A program made the position numbers and the translations under genes. DNA of 64,000 nt. Origin: Ichthyophis bannanicus. Lineage: Eukaryota > Chordata > Amphibia > Gymnophiona > Ichthyophiidae. Where the stretch lies: assembly GCA_033557465.1 (NCBI GenBank), contig CM066033.1, positions 908,636,808-908,700,807 on the forward strand. Direction: 5' to 3'. Under the pieces are notes generated by a model. It was not told the DNA's origin, ran no database searches, and saw only the letters and a list, made by a program, of their open reading frames with translations. Below, one piece after another: positions 55,737-64,000 of the stretch (the stretch's first letter is position 1; each line of letters begins with the position of its first letter).

Positions 55737-56168
55737 GGGGGATATTCAAAAGCATTTATTAGGTTTGTAGACCTGCAATACCACTAAGCTGGATAGTCAT
55801 ATCCGTGAGAGCCACTGCTGCACACTCTGATGCTAAGTAGTTAGCATCGGGGCATGTTAGAGGCATTCTAGGGTGAGCGGAGAAGGCACCCATCGCTAAC
55901 CGGGCAGCAGTGATAGTGAGCCACTACTTGATTAGTGACACACAGGCAAAATAGGTCAGCATTTGCTGCATCTTATCTTTACCCAAGGAAACTAACCAGG
56001 CAGCGGCTCAATATCACCGCTGTCCAGTTAACTTCCAACTTCAGCAGCACCAGATATTCAATGCTAGTGATCAGACAGGGCCCCGGCATTGAATATCCTG
56101 GGTTAGTCTTCAGTGGTCATGGCTAACCGCTTTACAAGCACTAGCAGCCACTGATGAATATCTCCCCC
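55737..56168. mobile_element. Foldback-like element with GGGGGATATTCA ends
   Basis: GGGGGATATTCA at 55737 and TGAATATCTCCCCC ending at 56168 are inverted with a small gap. The interior repeats CGGCATTGAATATC-like motifs. I could not identify a target duplication or superfamily. Confidence 0.45.
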
Positions 56169-57865
56169 TAAATGTTTATATCCATGTGTTCAAAATCCCC
56201 ACAGTATTTTAGAAAAGGCTCCTTGAACATGGAACATCTAAAATATGTAGATTGCTTCCAAAAAAGATGTGGATTTGGTATTTCAGTCTTACATGATCCT
56301 CCTGCATCTCCTTTCAACCTGCTTTCAGCTTAACAATTTGAAACTATTTTGCATCATCTGCAGATTTCATCTCCTCACTCATCACACCCTTTTCCAAATC
56401 ATTTCTAAATATGTTAAACAATAATGATCCAATACAGATTACTGGAGTGCTGTACTTACTTTTCTCTAATGGACAAACAGACCATTTAAGTCCATTCTGT
56501 GTTTTGCAAGAGGATCTTGATAAGTTGGAAGACTGGGTATCCAAATGGCAGATGAACTTTAATATGGACAAGTGCAAAGTTATGCACCTAGGAAAGAAAA
56601 ACCCAAACTATGGTTACACGGTGCAAGGTTCCACATTAGGAACCACCACCCAAGAAAAAGATTTAGGTGTGATAGTGGATAACATGTTAAAACCCTCCGC
56701 CAAGTGTGCAGCCGCGGCCAAGAGAGCAAATAAATTGCTAGGAATCATAAGGAAAGGAATGGAAAATAAAAGAAAGGATATTATAATCTACCTATCTATC
56801 TATTTAACATTTATAAAGCGCTTCAAACGTACGAAGCACTGTACATACACGAAGAAAAGACAGTCCCTGCTCATCAGAGCTCACAATCTAGTCAATAAGA
56901 TCACAAAATACAAATACAATCAAGAAAGACAAAGTATACAAAAAACAAGAAGAGCAAAAACAAGAATCAAGATCAGAAAGCAATAGAGAAGAGATAGATT
57001 TTCAATCTGGACTTGAAGAGGTCCAGAAAGGGTGCATTGCGCACAGACAGAGGTAGATTGTTCGAGGCAAAGGGTGCAGCCAGGTGAAAGGCAAGGGGGC
57101 AAGGTACTTCAGGCCGGAAGGTCGGGGGTTCAAATCCCTCTAGAGGACAGCAACCTTGGGGGCTGGAAGGACTGAGGTTTCTAGTCCCACAGGTGGTCTT
57201 GGGTATCAACTAGTGAGATTGAGAACATTATCGCTTCCATCAATCCTAGCACGGCACCTAACGACCCATGCCCAGCCAGCTGGATCAAAGATCTGCGACA
57301 TGATCTAAGCCAAATCTTGTGCAAGATACTGAACCAGTCCTTTCTAACAGGCTCATTCCCCCAGAGTCTGAAACACACCTCTATCAGGCCCCTACTGAAA
57401 AACAGTAAACTTGATCCATCCAAAGTTGAATCATTTAGGCCAATCTCGAGCATCCCCCAGCTCGCAAAAATCATCGAGAAAGCTGCTCAACAACAGATCC
57501 AGCATCATATCGACACGGAAGCACCACTAGACCAATCACAACATGGCTTCAGAGAAGCACATGGAGTTGACACAATCCTTACAACCCTATTCAATGATCT
57601 GGTCACAGGAATAAACAGCATCCAACAAGGATTTGTCCTCATCTTCCTAGACATCTCCGCTGCCTTCGACTCTGTGAATCATGATATACTTCTGCAACGC
57701 CTGATAGAAAAGGGGATTCGAAGCACAGCACTAGAATGGTGTAAATCCTACCTTTCCAATAGGTGGCAACAAGTCAAAACAGGCCATGAATCCTCGGAAC
57801 CATTCCTACAGTCTCAAGGTGTACCTCAAGGATCTTCCTTATCGGCACTGATGTTCAATATATAT

Positions 57866-59373
57866 TGTCACACCCTCATCGGGCCCCTCCGGTGGAGACT
57901 GGTATTATGGCTTAATACCTTTTCTTGGCTTTCTATATGCTATAGATAGCCCTGCCTGGCCCTCTGTGGGTGGTAGTTGTACCGTCTTCTTGTAATCACT
58001 CAAACACACAGTTCACACTTTAAATCAAGGGCTTTATTCCCCGTCCAATGAGGTATTCTTTTTCTTGAAGAACAAAATAATCAAAAGCCACTCTGGCAAA
58101 TAACAGAAGCAAACATTGAACAAAAATGCTTTCCTCAGCTTTAACTTTTTAACAAAAGAAAAACAGTTCTCTTCATGAGCACTTAATCCTTTTCTTTTGC
58201 TGATATAAATCAATCAGGATTCACCTTAAACCAAGCAACTTCTGCCAGTTACTGTGTTGCTGTTTAAACCCTCCTTGTACATGTATTTTCTTATCTCAAT
58301 GAAAACTCTTCTTCTTCAGTTGTCACTAACGAGCATTCCATGGGTTCAGTGTTATCTGGTACATTAGAAATATCATGTGGCATTAAAGGATAACCATTTG
58401 TACCTACGTTTTCTGTAGCAGCTGTCCTGCCGAGCTCACTCTGGTTAATCACGTCAGCTACGTGACTGCTTCCTGGCTTTAGGCTAAAACACTGCTGGGT
58501 ATTACCGTATACTCTGGATAATGGTTTGTAAGAGCATTCCTCCTGTGTAAAGCTATGAGGTAACTGCCCATAAACACTGGTATTAGAGTCAAACAGCTTG
58601 TGTCCTGCCTTGAATGGGTTAAAGGCTAATTCCTCTGATACAGCTGTGGGAGTTTTCAGTGCTGACAACGGCACTCGAGAGAAGTCTGAGCATTTAAAGT
58701 TGCTAGCAGAATTATAAGGTAAGAGACCTTCCTTTCTCTTGTAACTGCCCGTACAAGGAAAGAAGTTGTTTCCTTTTCCCTTTATCTCTGCTCTAGGCTG
58801 GCTTCTTCTATTAATCCTGGACTTAGCCCATTCGGGTGTAAAACAGTCCTGTTCCACTTTGAATGCCTTGCTTCCTGCAACAGGATTCCTCCCTCTTCTC
58901 TTCTGGCTTTCACACACACACTCTGTGTTCAACAGCTGATCTCCACACGTACTCATAGTCCTGAGACTCATTCAAGCTGTCCTCTGGTATATGTTGCTGA
59001 CACTCTCTCTCATTTCCTTCCTTCCACCAACTTTGGTCCTGGAGATGAGATTGGCTTATAGTGTTTCTCTTTCCCTCCGTTCCCACGACTGAGGTTGTTG
59101 CTTCCACCTCTGTCCGTGCTCACTCTCCCTCACTGCTTGTGAGTGTGCCTTATGTATCTGTCCCCGGGTTCCACCCCTTCTCAGCTGATCCCTATCAGGT
59201 AAATCAACCTCCATTCTTATGCTGGCTGGGTGTGTCTTTTTACCCTTTTTCCACGTGTGCTGTGGTTGCTCATAGTAACTATTTGACATGTTTTTGTTTA
59301 CCTCATCAGGTTCTGCCTGATTTTCTCCGTTAATCTCCATTTCCTCTGGGTCCCCTGGGTTTACCTTGTGACA
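57866..59373 (-). mobile_element. Solo LTR with embedded ORF (copy 4)
   Basis: A 1508-bp unit that starts TGTCACAAGGTAAACC (minus at 59373) and ends GGGTGTGACA at 57866. ATAT flanks it (57862-57865 and 59374-59377), confirmed by the reading frame of the interrupted LINE. A minus-strand AATAAA lies near 58031. No internal domain remains. Confidence 0.85.
58291..59373 (-). pseudogene. LTR-encoded charged protein (copy 4), frameshifted
   Basis: The frame is open from the first LTR nucleotide (TGT CAC AAG...), has an ATG near 59343 and stops at 59056-59058. Between about 59070 and 58915 the likely coding frame shifts (SQSHLQDQSWWKEGNERECQ); a (GT)n slippage near 58915 restores the original phase for the last 226 codons (58971-58291). 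Conserved features are LSRVYGNTQQC (compare SKIYGNTEPY in copy 1) and ISNVPDNTEPMECSLV at the C-terminus. No known domain. It is a decayed member of the same family as the ORFs at 1861, 5186 and 33596. Confidence 0.6.
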
Positions 59374-62344
59374 ATATATGCAGCCGATATGTGAATTGAT
59401 CTGATCTTTCAACGTACAATGCCTGGCATACGCAGATGACATCCTCCTATACATGCTGTTCAAAATTGACCAACCAGTGTTTTCCCCAATAATCAACTGT
59501 TTCGGAGCAGTAGCTGAATGGCTGCTGACACAAAACCTACGAATCAATCATAGCAAAACTGATGTTCTTTTTGTTACAAGGAATCGTAAGTTTGTACCTC
59601 CTCCATCGCTACTGGTCAACATAGAATTGAAGTCCAAACCCACAATCCGATATCTCGGCATCACACTGGACCAACACCTGGATATGACAACGCATGTGAA
59701 GAATGTGACAAAGACTATATATCATAAGATCAGGACACTACACCACCTCCGCCCCCTACTTGATTATACTGACTACCGATCAACCTTCCAGGCATTAGTC
59801 CTCCCACACCTAGATTTTGCGAACATCATCCTCCACGGGATCTCTCAATCAACTTTAAATCCGCTTCGCCTGGCTATGAATGCAGCTGCAAGAGTCCTCT
59901 CTGGGTCACCAAGATCCGCACACATAACGCCTATCATGAAAGATCTGCACTGGCTACCTCTACAAGCCAGACTCCACTATAAGTCACTAGTCCTGACCTT
60001 CAAAGCCATGAATAACTACCCATCTACACCAATCAGCAAGCTAATTCACAGCACCCTCGAAAATAGAAACAGGAGGACTACTGCTATGAACACATTAATA
60101 GTTCCTAAGATGACGACATCATGTACTAAGGCTACGTCAAACAGAGCTTTCTCAATATTCGCTCCTCTAAACTGGAATACACTTCCCCACGAAATCCATG
60201 GCATCAAAAGCCTAATACTATTCCGAAAAGCCGTGAAACACCATCTGTTCACAAAATGTTACCCAGAAGTTATCCCGGACACTCACACATCTACCAAGCT
60301 TCCCACATACCCCAGACGCCTTAGCACCCTAATACAACCAGAAAATGGTTAGCCTACACGATAGCCCACATGATAACCATTTACCTGCACCATCCACATG
60401 AATTCACGCACGATATCCAAACGAGTTTAGAATATTGTATATAGTTAAAGTATATATATATAGTATAAAGTTAACTGTACATAGTTCTCCTGGTTATCCC
60501 ATGTGTTATTTTTCCCTGTTCTTTGTAAACTCAATGTTGCCTGTATGCATTGCAGTATGTTTTGTTCAATGTACACCGCACTGATTTTAATAGCTCGGTA
60601 TAGAAGAAATGTTAAATAAATAAATAAAATAAATAAAAGCCACTTAACCCTCCATAGCCCATGTTCCCTGTAAAATAGTTATCTCCAAGTTATAATGCCC
60701 TGTTCAATGTAATTTCAGTTTGTTCAATGTAAACTGCACTGATGCAGAATACCACGGTATATAAGAGAATGCAAATAATAAAATAAATAAAGGAGCAAAG
60801 TCTAGAATTAGCAATACGAGTAGAGGGCATAGATAGACGAAGGCTGTTCGAAGAGCGAAGAACACAAGAGGGGATGTAAGGAGAGATAAGAGATGATAGG
60901 TAGTGGGGGGCTGAAGAGTGAATGCATTTATAGGTCAAGAGGAGGAGTTTGAATTGGATCCAGAAGCAGATGGGAAGCCAATGAAGGGACTTGAGAAGAG
61001 GAGTGACATGGGAAAAATGATGCTGACGGAAAATTAGTCGAGCAGCAGAATGTTGATTAGATTGACGGGGAAAGAGATGGTTTGTGGGAAGGCCAGCAAG
61101 GTGAATATTGCAGTAATCAAGATGGGAGGTGATCAAGGAGTGAACAATCATTTTAGTAGTGTCATCAGAAAGGAAGGGGTGAATTTTGTTAATGTTATAA
61201 AGGAAGAAACGGCAAGTCTTAGCTACGAGTTGGATATGAGTGGAGAAAGAGAGCGAGGAGTCAAAGATAACACCCAGGTTATGGGCCAAAGAGACAGGAA
61301 GGATTAAAGAGTTATCCACAGAGACTGAGAAAGGGGGTTGAGGAGGGGAGGCATTGGGAGGAAAGATAAGGAGTTCAGTCTTAGCCATATTTAATTTCAA
61401 GCGGCAGTGAGACATCCAAGTAGCAATGTCTGAAAGGCAAACAGTGATCTTGTCATGGATTGCTGGAGAGATATCAGGCGAAGAGAGGTAGATTTGAGAG
61501 TCATCAGCATAGAGATGGTAATGAAAGCCATGGGAAGAGATAATAGCACCAAGAGATTGGGTATAGAGAGAGAAGAGGAGCGGTCCCAGGACAGAACCCT
61601 GGGAACATCAACAGGGAGCGGGGTGGCAGAGGAGGAGGAGCCACCAGAACACACACTAAAAGAGCGATGGGAAAGATAAGAGGAGAACCAAGACAGTACA
61701 GAGCCTCTAAAGCCGAGTGATGACAGGGTGATAAGAAGAAGGTTGTGGTCAGTGTCAAAAGCAGCAGAAAGATCAAGAAGGATGAGAACAGAATAAAGAC
61801 CTTTGGATTTTGTTAGGAACAAGTCATTTGATACTTTAGTGAGAGCTGTTTCAGTGGAGTGCAAGGGACAGAAGCCAGACTGTAAAGAATCAAGAAGGGC
61901 ATGAGACAAAAGGAAAAATCGAGACAGAGAAGGAGTACAGCACGCTCAAGTAGTTTAGAGATAAAGGGAAGGAGAGAGATGGGTCAATAGTTAGATGGAC
62001 AGGTAGGATCGAGTGAGGTTCCATGATGCGACTGAACCTTGAATATTGTGTGCAATTCTGGTCGCCGTATCTTAAAAAGGATATAGCATTATTAGAAAAA
62101 GGTACAGAGAAGCCACCAAAATGGTAAAGGGGATGGAAGGATACCCCTATAAAGAGGCTAAAAAGGTTAGGGCTCTTCAACCTGGAAAAGAGACGGCTGA
62201 GGGAGATATGATAGAGGTCTATAAATTAATGAATGGAGTGGAACGGGTAAACATAGATCGATTGTTTACATCAGAATATAGAAAGCCTAGGGGACATGAA
62301 ATGAAGCTACAGGGTAACCTATTTAAGACTAATAAGAAGGATCC

Positions 62345-64000
62345 CACGTGACGCATGAGTGAGTAAGGCGGCTTCTTGCTCGCTCCAGGGCTGCCTTGCA
62401 TCTTAAACGGCAATATTGAACATTACAAGATATTAGAAAGCTGAGCGAGAGAGAAATAATAAAGGGGCTGGAAGGTGTCAACAGGGACAGAACGAAAATA
62501 AGAAATATGATGCCCCCGCCGCAAAAAAAGGACTGAGAGAAAGCCCCTAAATTAGGGCCTACAACGGCCGCGGCCTTGCAGCCGATGTCCCCAGGAGCGG
62601 AGAGTGCGGATTCGGCAGCAGATGAGCTAGCGAAGGAGGTGGTAAAACTCCTAGACCCCAAATTTGACCAAATACTGAAGAAGCTGGAGGATATGGGAGG
62701 TGTGATGGCAGAAGTGGGTCGCAGAGTGGAGAGTTTCAAGGAACTAAAATGATACGTCAAGGACTTGCATGTGCACTTATTCTGGGTGTGAGAGTGGCTT
62801 ATGGCTAAGATGTGTAGACTAAAGGTAATGCTGTATGAGGGGGCAGACAATTGATAATGGTTAATGTGGCGGGGGTGGTTGATGAATGTCATAGTCGGGT
62901 GGAACTTGGCTGAAAGAGCAGGGGAGGAAATGGGGCTATGGCGAGGCGGCCCCGTAGTGTCGGATCGGAGACCAGGCCTCAGCAGAGACAAGCTGAGGGT
63001 AGAAGGTGAATCATTTTACGGGGAGGGGGGAATAATGCGATAACAGGGCTGAGTGAAGGAAGGGAGGGAGAGGGATCCCATAGGGGGGTAGGTGCTCGGG
63101 TAGGAGGGAGGGAAGAGTGGAAGATCTGCGGAACTTGGGGAGAAGAGCGCAGGGTTAGCTCAAAGACTTGTGCAACGGGCGGATTGGGGGAGAAGGCGGA
63201 GGGGGCCTGAAGTTGAGGCTGGGCAACTTTGGGCAATAATGGAGACAACGCCACGAGGTTATCCAGGCAGAGGGGGGTTAGATGGGACATGACTTGCGCA
63301 TAGTGACGTGGAATGTCGGCGGAGTTAGTTCGCCGGTGCAGCATACAAAAATTTTGCAAGCACTCAAGCGGGCGAAAGCACATGTAGCCCTACTACAGGA
63401 GACACACCTAAGTGCGAAGGAACATGCGAAATTGAAGCGTGACTGGGTAGGGCAAGTGTATGCGGCATCTTCGGGAGGGTGCAAAAATGGGGTAGCAATA
63501 TTAATTAAAAGAGGAAGTCCGGTGGTAGTTTTGAAGGAGGAGGTGGACGCGCAAGAGAAGTTCATATTTCTCCACTTTAGAATCCAGGAGGAGGAGCTAT
63601 ACGTTGGGAATGTTATGCACCTAATACATATCATCATCAATTTTTCAAGCGTATAGCACAAAAAGTAGTGGCAGCCCCGAAAATCCCAGTAATAGTGGCG
63701 GGAGATTTTAATTGCCCACATGACCCAATACTGGACAGGTCTCAGGGGAGGGAAGGCGGTGGCTGGAGTAAGAAGGGAGTAGGGTATCTATGTCGAGTTG
63801 GAGGGCTAGTGGATGCCTGGAGAATTTTGCATGAGGGGGAGAGAGATTACACACACCTGTCGAGAGCCCATCCGTCATGGTCTCGGATAGACTATATGTT
63901 GGTCTCTAGAGACAACTTTGGGAAGGTCCTGGGTATTGAGATTGATCCTATTATAGTATCAGACCACGCGATGGTTTGTATGGATTGGAAAGGGAGGAGT
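62345..64000 (+). mobile_element. L1-like LINE, 5' part, runs off the window
   Basis: Follows the CR1 end. A possible ORF1 remnant (coiled-coil-like codons around 62590-62750: VVKLLDPKFDQILKKLEDMG) is degraded and short. The ORF2 endonuclease starts at about 63282. L1/Tx1 type is inferred from the endonuclease blocks. Confidence 0.7.
63282..64000 (+). pseudogene. L1-like ORF2 endonuclease, frameshifted, partial
   Basis: Reads DLRIVTWNVGGVSSPVQHTK, LLQETHLSAKEH and VGQVYAASSGGCKNGVAILI in the first frame (63282-63612). After a 1-nt loss near 63613 it continues with VYAPN-, IPVIVAGDFNCPHDP (about 63680-63725), WSRIDYMLVSRDN and IIVSDHAMVCMDW (about 63950-63990). These are the QETH, GDFN, RIDY and SDH blocks of L1-type apurinic endonucleases. 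RT lies beyond base 64000. Confidence 0.85.

Larger units (their letters stand above)
57317..60352 (+). pseudogene. L2-like ORF2 reverse transcriptase, interrupted by LTR insertion
   Basis: The first half (57317-57865) has SIRPLLKNSKLDPSKVESFR, QSQHGFREAHGVDT, LIFLDISAAFDSVNHDILLQ and SQGVPQGSSLSALMFNIY. The LTR interrupts immediately after FNIY. The second half (59374-60352) has the catalytic YADDILLY (59428), then NHSKTDVLF, RYLGITLDQHLDMTTHVKNV, MKDLHWLPLQARLHYKS and a C-terminal FSIFAPLNWNTLP...FRKAVKHHLF block. Removing the LTR and one 4-bp duplication leaves the frame open, so the RT was probably intact when the LTR landed. Confidence 0.85.
57204..60636 (+). mobile_element. L2-like LINE, split by a solo LTR
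   Basis: Inserted in the SINE and 5'-truncated. It ends with TTCAATGTACACCGCACTGA, then CTCGGTATAGAAG and TAAA repeats. It encodes RT in two exon-like halves (57317-57865 and 59374-60352) separated by the LTR. The tail closely resembles that of the SINEs at 15575 and 57095. Confidence 0.85.
57095..60791 (+). mobile_element. CORE-type SINE with L2-like tail, split by a LINE
   Basis: The left part (57095-57203) has CAAGGTACTTCAGGCC and GGTTCAAATCCCTCTAGAGG, ending at GGTCTTGGG. The right part (60637-60791) resumes AAGCCACTTAACCCTCC and ends TTCAATGTAAACTGCACTGA plus AAAT repeats. In the intact copy at 15575 these halves are contiguous. Confidence 0.85.
56789..62015 (-). mobile_element. L2 LINE, minus strand, split by a SINE
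   Basis: The 5' part at 61909-60792 encodes RT ([31 protein letters not shown]...) and the C-terminal region ([29 protein letters not shown]). The 3' part at 57090-56789 encodes the C-terminus (NNLPLSVRNAPFLDLFKSRL) and a tail with GATTGTGAGCTCTGATGAGC and GTACAGTGCTTCGTACG, ending in TAGA repeats. Frameshifts, including loss of a clean YADD/FADD, inactivate it. Confidence 0.8.
56341..62345 (+). mobile_element. CR1 LINE with 5' inversion, split by a minus-strand L2
   Basis: The plus-strand part begins at about 56500 with LQEDLDKLEDWVSKWQMNFN and runs to KDIII at 56787. After the nested insertion it resumes near 62030 (LNLEYCVQFW, then PRGHEMKLQG) and fades by 62345. The left 160 bp (56341-56499) is the preceding RT segment in opposite orientation (LLFNIFRNDLEKGVMSEEMK, then ADDAK at the outer edge). 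This is the arrangement expected of twin-priming inversion. Confidence 0.75.

Noticed and set aside
62329..62991. Ser/Pro-rich minus-strand ORF of 220 codons
   Set aside because: Lies antisense to the L1-like 5' region; no domain and no matching neighbours.

Overview
This 64 kb window looks like non-coding DNA from a large, repeat-rich vertebrate genome. I infer an amphibian, most likely a caecilian. The reasons are the mix of CR1, L2, RTE, L1/Tx1, Penelope, Ngaro, gypsy, hAT, Tc1/mariner and tRNA-headed SINEs, and the lack of bacterial operon structure. That assignment is inference from repeat content only. I found no host protein-coding exon, rRNA gene, functional tRNA gene or CRISPR array. 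Almost everything recognisable is a transposable element (TE), often nested.

Layout. 1-2979 (minus): 5' end of a gypsy-like LTR retrotransposon (protease, zinc knuckle, SCAN-like capsid, then a 1.5 kb LTR carrying an ORF). It sits in a minus-strand L2-like LINE (2980-4841) that also hosts a mariner-type foldback and a solo LTR (4842-6262). 7690-10280: CR1 fragments in both orientations with an RTE insertion. 10288-13770: an L1/Tx1-like 3' end, a Tigger-like foldback and a dead Tc1 element. 15507-18155: a large non-autonomous hAT-like element. 21381-29423: two adjacent DNA transposons (A and B) with CAC...GTG ends and 3-bp target duplications, sharing an uncharacterised protein family; A is split by another hAT-like element. 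30640-32160: RTE. About 33000-34513: another LTR-type ORF. 34604-42971: a foldback holding a Ngaro (DIRS-order) element, itself holding a Penelope-like element. 44594-50905: a SINE holding the third hAT-like element, which holds a CR1. 51255-56340: SINEs, L2 ends and foldbacks. 56341-62345: a five-layer nest CR1 > L2 > SINE > L2-like LINE > solo LTR. 62345-64000: 5' part of an L1-like LINE that runs off the window.

Two observations stand out. (1) Elements A and B share a protein family of no function known to me. They also share terminal architecture: 3-bp target duplications and a GCTGAA motif exactly 72 nt from the left end and 62 nt from the right end in both. They look like a coherent transposon family whose transposase is the unknown protein. 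(2) Four divergent LTR-type sequences encode related, charged, low-complexity proteins ending in a shared SD...M(D/E)C(S/T) motif. In the three LTRs with mapped ends the reading frame is in the same phase from the first LTR nucleotide, so the gene may begin in the internal region and end inside the 3' LTR.
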